This document shows, piece by piece, positions 11,961-24,356 of a stretch of DNA of 64,000 bases. Below the pieces are notes generated by a model. That model saw only the letters and a program-made list of their open reading frames with translations, searched no databases and had not been told where the DNA came from. Within the stretch, counting starts at the first letter, position 1, and every line of letters begins with the position of its first letter. This DNA is from Paratinospora sagittata (lineage: Eukaryota; Streptophyta; Magnoliopsida; Ranunculales; Menispermaceae), in NCBI GenBank assembly GCA_035771175.1, contig CM069594.1, forward strand, positions 9,796,620 to 9,860,619. The letters run 5' to 3'. Both the position numbers and the translations under genes were made by a program.

Positions 11961-12140
11961 GATGGACCGTTTTCAAATTCGAGGTCGAATTTTTCCTGTG
12001 ATGAGGGGAATGATGCAATCCAAGCAGAGTTGAAATATTTTCATAAGTTAGAACATCCCAAAAAGGAGAGAATGCAATGAAAAAAGACGTAGGCAAAATT
12101 TTCCTAAAAGATTGCGTGTGAGATTTTGTGAAATTTTGAC
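11961..12140 (+). pseudogene. C-terminal tail of chromovirus polyprotein
   Basis: Directly after the solo LTR the frame continues from codons ending at 9517 as SNSRSNFSCDEGNDAIQAE. NSR.N.F...END..IQAE is the usual C-terminal wording of this chromovirus group. This shows that the LTR split an existing coding end and that the frame still matches across it. Confidence 0.78.
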
Positions 12141-12196
12141 TAAACGACACATGTTTCTGAAGGAAACGGCGTGCCGATCAATACCCACAGTTATGC

Positions 12197-12610
12197 TGTG
12201 ACTAACGTGCATTTTTGGGCAAATTCTTTCGTTTAGGCCTTCAAATTTACATTTTTTACTATTTTAGGAAAGTTTTGTTTTGAGAATAACTCGGAGTAAG
12301 AGAGTAATTTTGTTTCTATTTTTTCCTACGCGATATACATCACAAGATCTTTCTTACTAGGTAGGTTTGGCGTACTTTCTATTTTTGGTAAATTCTGCTA
12401 TTTTTAGTATTTTAGTTGAATTAGGAGTTTTTTTTTGTAGATTTCGCGTATTTAAGGCCCTTGTATGCATTTTTGGAATACAGATTGAATATAGTGATTT
12501 TTTTTTTAGAATTTGTGAATTCTAAACCTCTTTTTTCAATTTTCTTTGGAATTAACGAGTCTAAAGAAACGCGTTTATTGTCTTCCCTATCATGCCCTGC
12601 ATCTGCATCA
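12197..12610 (+). mobile_element. probable 3' LTR of the chromovirus
   Basis: A TG start at 12197 (TGTGACTAACG) and a CA end at 12610 (CTGCATCA) bracket a T-rich segment. It is clearly similar to the inverted fragment at 43131-43575: both share TACGCGATATACAT, CTATTTTTAGTAT and TTTATTG.CTTCCCT blocks. The start is the nearest TG after the coding tail and is uncertain. The end agrees with the edge of homology in the other copy. Confidence 0.55.
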
Positions 12611-14041
12611 GGTTGCTTTTAAAAGTAGTTTTTAAATGCATCTTCAAAATTTGTGAAGAAAACAAGAAAATAACTTTTTATTGTGTTTCCTTATTTGCTG
12701 TAAAAAAAAATACATTAAAAACATTTTTTTAAAAATATGTTTTGAAAAATTATTTTTAAATGCTTTAGGCCCAAATTTTTTTGAAATGGCCTTTCTTTTT
12801 TTGAATTATTATGCATTGAACTTGTATTTGAAGCGTAAATTATATTATCTTGTCGTGTAGTTTGTTTTAAGTTTTACTTTTTACTTAAGAAAGTGACAAT
12901 GGATTAATATGAATTTTATTTATAATTATGACTTAATATTGATGTACATTTTAGGTGATTTTTGAATTATAAATTTGTGGCCAAAAATCGACCACAAAGG
13001 CCAACCAATGAATATTCTCTCTTTGTATGATTTATTTATGTTAGAGTAGGTTTTGATGCCTAAAATTTTAGGAAAATAATCTTTTTGTAATGTAGAATGT
13101 ATTTCTTAGGAATTTGCATAGATATTATTATTTTATTACAAGTTGAAACAAAGGCTTTTCTTCAAAATTGAATTTTTTCTTAATAATTAATTTACAACAA
13201 ATTGGGCGTAATTGAAGAGCCCAAAAATGAAAAAATGTGCAAGTAATTGGGCCATTTTGAAAGCCGAAAGAATTCAAAGTTATCAGGTGACCCTACCAAC
13301 CCAAACGATCCCACCGGGTGGGTCAGTCCGGTTTGCATGTTCTTTTATGACTGGTCCGGTGGCTGGAGATTGTAATTGTTGCCACTCGACTGGGTCGGGT
13401 CAGTTAATGAAAACTCGACTTGAACTAGACCCAAGCCCACCCCTATTAATAGCATCAATTTGCAATAAGGACCCCATGGAGGGACCTAGCTTAAAGAGCT
13501 GAGGATCAGTTCAAAATTTGACAATTTAAAACACGGCTGAAAAGAGTAGTAGAGGATGCAAGACTATTGTATAGTGGCTCTATGGATGGAAGTAGGAAGT
13601 CGTTGAAGCTCATAAATTAAATAGCATCATGCCCCTTTCATCCTTAAATGCGAGTTACTCAATGCTCGACACCAGCCCTGTTTGGTAATGTTACAGCTGA
13701 AAAATCAGTATATTATTTGAAAACCAACATTTTAAACTTTTATTTTACATGATAAGTTTTGCTTTAGAGGTAAAGCATTCGTTATTTAATATCCTAATTT
13801 CTTATAAATTATGTATGTGTTCAAACTTAGAAGAAATTATTTATTGTAGAATAATTATATTAAATGATTAGGTTTTCTTAAATATTGTAATAATATGTAT
13901 ATATTTGTTAGAAGAAATAAAATTATGTTTATCATTTCATAGGTAGAAGATTGAAAGTCTATTTATGATTGGTGGTGAGCTATTGGTACAAATCAGCCGC
14001 TGATACGTTGGCTTCCCCTACAAATTGAAGGTGAAAAGTTC
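12611..14041. other. AT-rich intergenic DNA, no gene seen
   Basis: Poly-T and poly-A runs and stop-rich frames. The open frame at 13212-13502 has no recognisable motif or plausible gene context. A GC-richer patch at 13290-13450 (GGGTGGGTCAGTCC and similar) may be an unidentified repeat fragment. Confidence 0.6.
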
Positions 14042-14159
14042 CCCTATAAGTAATATGAGAATTAGCTACAAAATTTATAACGATATATATTCATTTGTAG
14101 CTAAATATATGTTCAATTATAGCCAAAATTTTGTAACTAAATGCCTATTACTTATAGTG
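14042..14159. mobile_element. 118-bp hairpin MITE with CACTA-like ends
   Basis: Near-palindromic. The arm at 14044-14076 (CTATAAGTAATATGAG...) pairs with 14126-14158, whose reverse complement reads CTATAAGTAATAGGCA. The right end inverted reads CACTATAAG; the left end is CCCTATAAG. Flanking trinucleotides are TTC and TTT, compatible with a decayed 3-bp TSD. Shape and ends suggest a miniature CACTA derivative. Confidence 0.6.
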
Positions 14160-14434
14160 TTTTTCATATATAGAAAAAAAAGATTTCATCGGAATTGCAC
14201 AAATGAAAGGAATAAACATATATACACGTTGCTAACTGATTATACCTATATATCTTTATTTATGTCCCTAACATTTTTTCTTGTCACATATCTCTTAGGT
14301 GTTCCATGTATAATTGAAGATAAACTTGATGACTACTTTCAATCTCTTTCGATCTTATATTACGGTAGTGGACTTATAAATTTATATGGTTAGGTTATTG
14401 AATAATTACCAATGACAAAATTCACCCTTATTTA

Positions 14435-14933
14435 GGTGGTGTTTGGTAACTATAATTCTAACCTCTAATTTCTTTAAACTCTAATTAAAATAGAGATTGG
14501 GCAAAATTAGAGCGTTTGGTAATAATTTGTCAACCCCTAAATAAAATAGAGATTGACAAATAGTAGAGGTTTATCCTCTATTTGTAGTAGAGATTGATTC
14601 AACTATATTAGGAATAATTTTGTAACGTACCAAATTTGCATTAATCATTATATAGAATAATTAGTCACACTTATAGAATAATTTGCACAACTCAAATTTA
14701 GTAAGTGATAATTAATACAAAATAATTATTAATTTAACCAAATATAGTATATGATTACAATATAATAATTATTTTTAATTTTTAATTTTTTAAAATAAGA
14801 GTTGGAGTATTTTTGTTAGCAAACAATACTTTTAAAATAATCTCTTATAAAACTAGAGCTAAATGAAGTAGAGCTAATTATTTTAGAACTAAATATTGTA
14901 GAACTCAAAAAAGTAGAGTTACTAAACGCTACC
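14435..14933. mobile_element. Tourist-like (PIF/Harbinger) MITE, 499 bp
   Basis: Terminal inverted repeats GGTGGTGTTTGGTAACTATA and, from the right end, GGTAGCGTTTAGTAACTCTA match at about 16 of 20 positions. TTA flanks both sides (14432-14434 and 14934-14936), the TSD expected of PIF/Harbinger elements. There is no coding sequence. Subterminal inverted stretches of TAGAG and CTCTA are frequent. Confidence 0.85.
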
Positions 14934-15097
14934 TTAATCAAGATGTTGTATGAATGTGAAGAGTCAAATATGCTAGAAATTCAGGCTCCTTAATTACGTC
15001 GGACATTAGTGGAATTATCTATAAACATCGTAATTATCTTTTATTTTAAAAATTAGTAATTACAAGGTTAATATAATATTTCAAACAATCTCACTTT

Positions 15098-16414
15098 TGT
15101 AATACCCCAATGATTAGACTTGTAAACACAAAAGATACAAAAATACCAAAGAAACCACACCAAAAAGAATAAACCAGAAACGTTCCTCATGGAAATTGCT
15201 ACAAATAAGGGTAGTCCCCTGTGCTTTTTCACATTCCAATCCCCGACCTTCTCTTTAAGAAATTGTCGTTCTCTCCATAGAAGTTGTCAGCATAAGACCT
15301 CTGCATACACTTCAAGGTGGAGATGAAATGATAAGTTTGGGTGTATTATGACCTTTTATAAAGTTATCATGCACTTGTTCATGATGTTTGATATACACAT
15401 AGTCTAATATTTCATACCCAAGGAACCTGTGAAGGCTTCCAATGACCTTTTATGTTGTCTTAACACTTGGAGACCTCACTTTGATCACTATTTTATGCAT
15501 GTGCCCTAATGTGCACAATAGTGGAGATGGCCTATCATATGAGGCTTGTACCCTATGTTCATTCCACTTACTCTAAAGGGTCAATACAAATGCATAACCT
15601 CAAGTCGTACCCTCAATTGTTTCCAACGAGAAGTGCATCCAAGGGTCGAGCCTCTCCTTGTCTTTTGAAGCTTGAAGGACGAGGTTAAATCGACTATATG
15701 ACATGGTAACGCCAGATGACTAGTTCGAGAATTAATGATCCAGTATTGGCTGTGCAGCTTGGACAAACCACATGAATGACAAACCACATGAATTAAGTCG
15801 GTTGTGTTTTCGGTATATAGCGACAAAGCTTAACTCAACTTTTGAATTGTGGATCACAATAATAAGAAACCTGCTATTGTGCCTAAGAGAACTGCATGTC
15901 GAATATGGCTGTGGAGCCAGGGCATAACTTAGCCCGATTTTGTATCTGGAACAGGATATACCATGTTGTTTAATATATGTATCTGGTTTGATATTGCTTT
16001 ATGTATGGTTTACGATTGTATTTATTTGATGTTAATGATATGTGATGTTATCTTTATTAAATGACATAATTCACGGAATATCTGTTTGACCTACTAGGCA
16101 CCAGCTCACCCCATTGCTAACATTTTCAGTAGCTTGATCAGGTGGATCCAAGTGGAGGTATTTCATGGACAATTGCCTTTTCTTACCAACATGGGGTCCA
16201 TGTAACAAATAGTTTAGATATTTTAGGGGAGTATGTTCCCTTTTCGTCTGGTCTCCTAATTTTGTGACAAACTTAAATTATCAATGAATGAATGACATTT
16301 TAGGTTTACATTGTGTTCCTGCATTTTCTTATTGTTGTTTACCGTCGCACTCTGTCGGTTAGCAAGGCTTGGTTATGCTGTCCCAGTTCAGGCTTGCTCT
16401 GACGGGGTGTGACA
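15098..16414 (+). mobile_element. solo LTR (1317 bp), TGTAATACC family
   Basis: Begins TGTAATACCCC, ends GGGGTGTGACA. Flanks ACTTT (15093-15097) and ATTTT (16415-16419) are a TSD with one transition. The block cagctcaccccattgctaac near 16103 is shared with other LTRs of this type at 40476 and 55994. No internal region is present. Confidence 0.85.
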
Positions 16415-17778
16415 ATTTTCATGTCTCCTAATCCTCATCTTATACATTACTTTTCTACTTAATCGTTCTTATAATTAAATTTTTTTACATTTTCTACGTC
16501 TTATCCATACTCTTCTACTTATATTTAACATTAATATCTTTTATCAATGAAATAATCATATTAGTTATACCTATATATAATTTAATTTTTATTTTAAATG
16601 AAAACTTAAAATTTTAATTGTTATTTTTACAAATTACGCACACTAGTATATGGTAAAAAGAATATTAATTTTTAAAATTTAAATAATAATTGACTAATTG
16701 TATTAATGTCTTTTAATTACCTAATGTTTTTTTTATACGACATTGTTTTGAGTTGTGAATTCTAGATTAAAAGTAAAATAAACATCAAATAATAAATTGA
16801 ACAGAAAGATAATGCTATTGATATTTTTATATTATATTCATATATTTTTTTGAATTGAACAAAGATCTTTTGACATGGCACACTAGCTACCAAAAATATA
16901 TTATCAATTATTCACGTTTGAATACACGGGTAGCTCTTTGTACTGTAACTTCGTTCCACAGGACAGCGCTTAGAGGGGAAAATTTTGTGATTTAATTCTG
17001 AAGCCAGTCCATGTTATTTTATTTTTATTATTTTTTTTTTTTTGTCAAGACCGATGCATTTTACTTCAATTTGGATGAGACATGGAAATGTCGTCACAAC
17101 AATTATCGCGCCGGTAAGACCGCATCATCTATTGATATATATGAAAAAATGTTATTTTTATTAAAAAATATTAATAATTATAATATAATTATATATTTAT
17201 GTTTATTAAATATGTATGTTATGTAAATCTTAAGATATGTAATAAATGATCGAACAAATATAAATGTGTAATTACATCGTAAACTATACAATAAAACTAT
17301 GTGTAATTACATCGTAAACTACACCATAAAACTAGTGCATGCCGTCGAGTAAAAATAAAAAAAAATCAATTTGCTTGCCGGAATTTGAGAGAATTACACT
17401 CAAAGATTTGAATGTCATTTAGTGCTAAGGGCCCAAAAGCATTAATATGCTACGACGTATTTTTGTCAAGTGGAACTTTATAGCAGCTATCCACTATTGA
17501 CCCTCGCAAGACCCATCTGAAACCTGCTAAAACTTGCCATTAAATGCCCACCAAAACTCTACTAAGTCTTCCAGTTTTCAACCAATGTATTTATATATAT
17601 ATATATATATATTCAGAAATCCGTGTTCCTCATTCATCATCTTATCCGAGCTAGTCATCATCCCCTTGGCATCTGGTTTTGAGTCTCGGTTATTTAATTT
17701 ATTCTCAAATATATCAGTCCATTTTTCTTTTCCTCTCCGATCCCTCAGTTATCCGAGCTAATCACACTAGCAAAAGAA
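16415..17778. other. upstream region of gene 1
   Basis: AT-rich DNA without a convincing gene. A poly-T tract lies near 17031-17043, and a (TA)n run at 17591-17612 sits about 170 bp before the gene 1 start and could overlap its core promoter. A duplicated 29-bp phrase (gtgtaattacatcgtaaact) occurs at about 17266 and 17301. No promoter element can be assigned with certainty. Confidence 0.5.
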
Positions 17779-18813
17779 ATGGATAGATTAAGTCAAGAGC
17801 GGCTCCAGCATTTGGGTTTCTTCGGCATCTTCAAGGAGGCCTTCAACATCATATTTTCATGGTGGAAAAAGATCTTCTTCCGAATCACCCTTGCTTTGAT
17901 CCTCCCTCTTAGTCTCATTGTCTTTGCTAACATGTACCTTTCGACTTACTTAAGTTGGAAGATCTCGGAACATAGCATTCGTTTACAAGACACTTCATCA
18001 GACGACATTCGATACAGCCAACTCCAGCATAATTCAGTGAGAGAATGGAGTCTCTTTGTTTCATTAAGCATTGCTTACTTCCTCTTCGCCGTCCTCTTCT
18101 TGTGCCTCTTCTCAATCTCTGCAGTCGTGTTCACGACCGCTTGCTTCTATGCAGCCAAAGAGATTACTTTCAAGAAACTTATGAGGGTTGTCCCTAAGGT
18201 CTGGAAGAGGCTCGCGATCACCTTCTTATGGAACTTTCTCATTACGATCGCCTACAATGTTGTTATTGTCCTACTCTCAGTTGTATCACTTGTACTACTG
18301 AGATCATCTAATAGTGATCTACTTATCTTGGGCATTCTGCTTGCTATAATCGTAGTGATCTTGTACTTCTTGTTTTTTGTTTACATCAACGTGATATGGA
18401 ATTTAGCCAGCGTGATGTCTGTGCTAGAAGACACTTATGGGCTCCAAGCGATTAAGAAGAGCACTGCTTTGGTTAAGGGAAAGTTGATGGTCAATAGCGC
18501 GATATTTGTTACCTTTCAAGTTTTGCTGATTGGAATGCAAGTTGGGTACTTTTTCTTGGCTGCTTTTGGTGGGTCATTAGCAGTGGTAATTCATGTAGTT
18601 ATAGGAATTGTTTGCTTCTTTGTAATCTTGAAACTGATACTCCTTAGCCTTGTGGTTCAAACCATAATGTACTTCGTCTGCAAGTCACACCAGCATGAGA
18701 GGATCGACAAGTCATTCCTCGCTGATCACTTGAACGGTTCCTTTGGAAATACATGCGGTCGTCTTGGAGGCAAGCGGGGAGATGTTCAGCTTGAGCAAGT
18801 GGTAAGCGTTTGA
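17779..18813 (+). CDS. polytopic membrane protein, At5g44860/At4g19950-like (paralogue 1)
   Basis: Intronless 344-residue protein with a clean frame. The start MDRLSQERLQHLGFF has a purine at -3 and G at +4 and aligns with the start of paralogue 2. About six hydrophobic segments are visible: roughly residues 34-54, 92-124, 146-173, 181-209, 238-262 and 268-302. The conserved stretches VWKRLAITFLWNF, NVIWNLASVMSVLEDTYG, IKKSTALVKGKL and YFVCKSHQH mark a plant-specific uncharacterised family recalled from Arabidopsis At5g44860 and At4g19950. No enzymatic motif or signal peptide is apparent, so the molecular role is unknown; membrane location is inferred from composition. The C-terminus (from about residue 320) diverges most from paralogue 2. 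Its nearest gene is that paralogue, 25.8 kb downstream beyond a CACTA element. Confidence 0.9.
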   Translation: MDRLSQERLQHLGFFGIFKEAFNIIFSWWKKIFFRITLALILPLSLIVFANMYLSTYLSWKISEHSIRLQDTSSDDIRYSQLQHNSVREWSLFVSLSIAYFLFAVLFLCLFSISAVVFTTACFYAAKEITFKKLMRVVPKVWKRLAITFLWNFLITIAYNVVIVLLSVVSLVLLRSSNSDLLILGILLAIIVVILYFLFFVYINVIWNLASVMSVLEDTYGLQAIKKSTALVKGKLMVNSAIFVTFQVLLIGMQVGYFFLAAFGGSLAVVIHVVIGIVCFFVILKLILLSLVVQTIMYFVCKSHQHERIDKSFLADHLNGSFGNTCGRLGGKRGDVQLEQVVSV

Positions 18814-19799
18814 TTTTATTACCATGTATATATAATTTGTTTGTAATGGTTAACATTGTCAAAGTGTGAGTATGACAATATGATTTTATCATTTATAGTT
18901 CCTTTCAGTTTTCTTGAAAATTATGTAATTCAAAGGATTAAGTAAACAATATCAAAGGTTGGTTATTCAAGCTACGTGAACTTTTAAAATTTAAAAATCT
19001 AATATTTTTAATTAAAGTAAAAAAAAATTTAGAGAAAAATGGTAGAAAAGAGGAAAAGTTTTACTTTGAAAAGAGTAAATTATGAAACTGTGTAAAATGA
19101 GCATAAAAATAAAATAAATAGAGGAGTGGAAGTTATTTAATTACATAAATTACAATTTTAGCCTTATATTGTTTTGGAAGTTTGACAAAAATGGACACTT
19201 GGGGAATTTTTTTCAAGTATTTATATTATATATAGTATATATAAGTTATTAGCTTTGAGTGGTTGCCTATAGCATATCACTACTACATGGAAAGAGGGAT
19301 ATGAAAACACTATATCATAACGGTTGGAGAGATGTGTAGTGAAATATCATGACATTCATAATTTTGTCCTCATGGAAATATTTTTTTCAATGTGCATTAA
19401 ATCTAAGATGTAATCACAAGAGGTATATGACCACAATAAAAATTTGCTTAAAGAAGATATATATAACAATCATGTTTCAAACATCGTAGAAATTGTTATT
19501 ACAAGAGGTAGATGATCGCTCTACAAAAATTATAATGGTCATTGTATATCATGTTTTTTTAAACAATTTCCTTGTAGCCATTGTTAAATATATTCTTGAT
19601 AACTTCATTTTCCATTTTTTTTTCATTTTTAGTTTTTTTCTTATATTAATAAAATTAAAAGGTAAAAAAATGTCAAATCCAAGGTTTTCTTATTCTTTAT
19701 AATTTTTAAATATTATTTTAGAAAACTAAAATATTTATTTTAAAAATACTAGGGTTTCATTTTCATTTTGGGTCCAATATGGATCTATCAAAGAAGTCT
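18814..19799. other. downstream region of gene 1 up to the CACTA element
   Basis: AT-rich. AATAAAATAAATAG near 19107-19120 could serve polyadenylation of gene 1 but is rather distant. No gene or clear repeat was recognised. The last three bases, TCT, are the left target-site duplication of the CACTA element. Confidence 0.5.
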
Positions 19800-20110
19800 C
19801 ACTACAAGAAAATTCACTTTCAACAGCTTGTCAAACAAGCTGTGACATCGTTTTAACGGCTTGGGAACTCAAGTCGTTGTTCAAGAAGTCATGGTAAAGC
19901 TCCCACTATTAAATTGAATGTGCCGTTAAACGTGCTTTTAACGGTTTGTTTCTAACATGCCGTGAATATCTCATTATTAACGACACGAATTTACTTTTAA
20001 CGGCTTGTCCACTACGCCGTTAAACTTGTTTTAATGGCTTGTTTAACGTACTGAAAATATACATGTCACTCCAATGATTTAACGACTTGCACTACATGCC
20101 TTAGAAAATA
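19800..20110. repeat. left TIR and subterminal repeats of CACTA element
   Basis: After the TIR, copies of TTTTAACGGCTTG and its inverted or diverged forms (CCGTTAAAC, TTTTAATGGCTTG, TTTTAACGGTTTG, ATGCCGTGAAT) recur every 20-50 bp. In this superfamily such subterminal repeats bind the TNPA-type protein. Confidence 0.85.
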
Positions 20111-22799
20111 TGTGATATTAGGATACTATGTTGTACTCTAATTAGTACTTGATACTTAATAATGCTTAAATTTTTATAATTTTTCTCAACTCATAAAAAA
20201 AAACTATATTTCAATGAAAACTTAATACATTAAAGTGTAAAATTATATAATATGTCGTAACAGAAATTGTACATACAACCATATGTCATTTATACTTAGA
20301 AAATAAACTCAAAAAATTTACACTTATCAAAAAATTCTACGAGCTAACTTCTAAAAACATCGTTTTGTGACATTACTTCCAAAAAGTTAAATGTAGCTCT
20401 TCTCTATTTTAATCTCCACACCTACGTCAAAACAAAAATAAACTTAATTAGACAAATTAAAGAAACTAAGATATTACAAACGACAATATTAATCTTATAG
20501 AGGTAAAAATAGAAATTAAGTATTTCATATGTCAACTTAATTTTCAAGTTATGTTAAAAAATTTGACAAAGTTTCACTTATATTTTTTACATCTCAAAAA
20601 TAACTAGTTCATACAATTCATATATAAAGAGTCGGATCTCATGACATCAAAGTAAACCACATTGTCTTATTTTATTTAAGTATAACTAAACAAACACATC
20701 ACATAAATGTTTCCAAATTATTCTATTTATCTTACAATCATATTCAAATATACTTCATACACACATCATATTGTCATTTTTTAACAAAATAACAATGTAT
20801 AAGAAATATCATTACCCAAAAAGATTATGTAAAAGACTGAATTAAGACTTATAATTTGATTTTCCTGTGAAAGACAAAAAACCCAAAAATAAATTAGATA
20901 CATTGTATTATTATATTAAATTCATATCAAAGAAAAAACAACAAATTGAATAAATAAAATATTATTACCTATATAGAAATTAATCAAGGACAATATATTT
21001 TTGTGATCAGACAATGATACCTTTTAGTGCATCATCATGGAGAATAAACTCTTGCGTCTGTCGAGGTAATGGTAATTCAGGTACTAGAACTTGAAGAACC
21101 CATACTTTCTAAAAACCAGGTCCAATACTAATGCCATGCACCAAATCTGTTGGATTGGTAGAAGCAATTTGGGCTTTTGCAACTACTTCCCCTTACCTTG
21201 ACCAATATTATAACTTACAAAATGCATTTTCTAAGCTCCCCTCCTTGCTACAACCGGTACTATCATCTAAAGACTACAATGCAAAATAAATATTGTTCAA
21301 AAATCTTAGACAAAATTAACTTTTGAATAAATAAAAGTTAATAATTAAGTAGACATACACTTGTTGGGTAAGTGAGGAGCTTTACAATTTTTCATCACAA
21401 ACTCTCCCTTTACCTTGTGAAAGTTATCTAGAAAGTATTAATTTGTCATCAAATTAAATAATATTAACTAACAATTCATAATATGCAACTACCTTAGTTC
21501 TTGGTGCAAAAGAACAGGTCATATCATTAGCATCTCCATTATTTTCCTATAAAATCAAAATGTCAATATTATTGATATATACGAAAACATATAAACGTAC
21601 AATAACTAGACCAATTGATTCTAAAATAACTCACAATATTTTTATTGTTTTTTTTCTTTTTTTTTTGCAACAAGAGACTTTGAAGTTCATTAACTTGATC
21701 TTTTAGTGTTTGGACCTCACTAACTAGATCCATCAAATCTTTAACCTCATTTTCAAGTGTTTGTACTCTTGTATTACTTTGGGTTTGTACTTTTAACTTG
21801 GAAGGAATTGCCCCAAATCCTAGACACCTCTTGCCCACCCGAGATGTTCAGGACTAAAAACTTGTGTGAGTGCATCATTTATAATAAAGTCCGACTCTTG
21901 AGAGTTAATCCCTTGAGAGCATGCTTCTAATTTCCTAGGAGTGAAAACATCAAATATGATTTAAACTAAATATATTTATAAATACTTGCAATTGTAAAAA
22001 GTGTTCATATATAGTACCAATGGCTCCTCAACAACTTTATTACTAGGTTTTTATCACACTCCGATTTTCAAAACTTAAATTTAAAGTAGTAAGAATAAAT
22101 ATTTGCTCTTATTAAGAACATAGCAAAAGGAAAATCGATGCGTGAATTGTATCCATCTACCTTAACCCCAAAATCTTTACACAGGTAAAAATAAATTTAA
22201 TAATATCATTTATATTTAAAATAGGGTTACAAGTTAAGATAAAAGAATACTCTTTCAATTTCTATGTCACAAACTATAGATTTCCATTACACAAATTGAA
22301 TATTGAGTCATGAGGGTACTTGCCCTTGTCCATCCATTATGGACACACCATTTTAAATATATTCATCAAGTAGAATTACCAAGTTCAAATCCAAAGCATA
22401 AACATCTAAAATAACCCATGAAATCTTCAACGACCACTATAATATTACAAAAGCATTGATTCCTAATACAATCCATTTAATTGATATAATCAATTATTAA
22501 ATAATTACTCAGTCATACTACCATAACGCTACTCAGACCACTAACCCACCCCTACTACTGTGAGACACGTCACGAACTTGCGAATCTATTCTTTCATGTA
22601 CCTGCATGTGAAAAATAGGGGTGAGCTTGAAAACCTAGTGGGTCATCTAAACAATTCACAACATTTTATCATGATATATACACAAGAACATTACACACAA
22701 GTTTCACACATTAATCGTTGCAACATTTGATTGTTTGAGTTGAGAATTCTATCACGTACCTTTAGGGAATCAAACCCAGGGTGGCACTACCCAAAAATT

Positions 22800-22935
22800 A
22801 AAAACTCGTTGGCGATATTCATCATGAATAACTGCCCCATAATAATTATAGTCATTGGCGATATTCATTAGGATAATTGCCTTAAAATAATAATTTGCGA
22901 TATTTCTTAGAATAACTGCTCCATATGTGTTATTC
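22800..22935. repeat. three ~60-bp degenerate repeats in solo LTR
   Basis: TTGGCGATATTCAT followed by a variable spacer and AATAACTGCCCCATA occurs three times, with the third copy most diverged. Confidence 0.65.
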
Positions 22936-23590
22936 TTATCTTAATCGTATTCCTTAATGATGTCACAGTATCATACATACAACATAAATATGATATATAA
23001 CTTCTATTCACATGACATGTTCAAATTCCACAACACATGGTGTCAAATAACAATAGCATTCACGCATGAACTTTATCATAACAATTATGCTAATGCTCTC
23101 GTCATATATCTCATCATCAAACTTTTAAAAGTACACATGAATTACATGCATCCAACATCAACTTGGGATAACAAATCATAATATATACAATCATGTAAGA
23201 CAAGCATGCATGAACAATCTAATGATACTATAAATCTAATTAATTTAATGTTCCTATCTACATATCAAAATAAAATATTATAAAGGCATAGAATCTTCCC
23301 CACCTGTTACGCACGCAGTTCGTTGTTGTCAAAATTCTTGGAGTGTAACGTACGTCCTCAACCTATACATATGTATTACCTTTGAATTAGTCACACGTAC
23401 CTACCCAAATATATATATTACTCATATAAGTAAGATATATGTATATACATACGTATATAACTGCTACAATATATATATTATAATAATTTGTATATATATG
23501 CGTTGGGTAACAATAAGATATATGTATATATATACTGCTATACTATATATGTATATAATTTGTATAGCAGAGAAGTGCCACCACTTTGTT

Positions 23591-23719
23591 TATATAATAT
23601 ATATATATATATATACTACTATAATATATATATATATATAATCTGTATAACAAAGAAGTGGTTTGCGGTGGTGGGTTTTATTATATATATACTTATATAT
23701 ATATATATATATATATATT
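23591..23719. repeat. (TA)n microsatellites
   Basis: Three alternating TA runs at about 23591-23614, 23622-23641 and 23681-23719, embedded in the solo LTR. The spacer contains repeated GTATA.CA.AGAAGTG sequence. Confidence 0.85.
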
Positions 23720-24356
23720 TCATGTGATATAAGCATGTTGGTGGTGTGTGATGGTAGTAGATAACTCGCTATCATGCATCTATTGGCCATGGTCACAACA
23801 TTTGTTGTTGTCTCCCTTAATGCCGTAAAATATGAAAGAAGAGAAATAATCTCGAACACAGGGACGGTGAGGTGAAGAACCACACATGGCACTCATAGGC
23901 AACCCATGTCCATGAGAATGTTGAGAAGAACATGTGGTGCATCACTACACGAACGTTGTCGGTACAACATTCGATTAAAACATGAAAAAGAGATGCAACA
24001 AGTAGAGGAGGAAATAAAAGGAAGTGTAAAACTTACTTTTGTAGTTGCAGGATTTTCAGTTGCAAGGGCTACGGATCTCCAAAGAGGTAGAATGAGCTTA
24101 GGTGGGATAGTATATGAGGAGAAAAGTGGTGTTAGATTGCATATGAAGGTTTTATATGCTTAGGGTTTTATGAATGTCTTTGGTGTATATTGACAATAGC
24201 TTAAAAGAAGGCAAATTAAAAAATATATGAAAAAGATTTGAGTTGCTTTTATAGGGTTATTTAAGAAAACAGGTCAATCTTTAAATTATGGAATTGAAGG
24301 AATTATATATGATAAGAATAATAATATTCATTCCATAATGTGGGTGAAGCTTTAAT

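Larger units (their letters stand above)
5800..12610 (+). mobile_element. degenerate Ty3-gypsy chromovirus (CRM/Galadriel-like), split by two solo LTRs
   Basis: Plus-strand order is RT, RNase H, integrase, C-terminal tail, then a probable 3' LTR. Wording such as [13 protein letters not shown] and [11 protein letters not shown] in RT is characteristic of this chromovirus branch. Gag, protease and the 5' LTR are missing. Solo LTRs at 7477-8678 and 9518-11960 interrupt integrase and the C-terminus. Many in-frame stops show it is dead. Confidence 0.85.

Noticed and set aside
13212..13502. 96-codon open frame in a GC-richer patch as a small gene
   Set aside because: No recognisable domain, no conserved start context and stop-rich surroundings; more likely a fragment of an unidentified repeat.
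14025..14393. 122-codon open frame upstream of gene 1
   Set aside because: It runs through the palindromic MITE, has very AT-biased composition and no recognisable motif.
23488..23892. Tyr/Ile-rich open frames on both strands
   Set aside because: They are translations of (TA)n microsatellites within a solo LTR.
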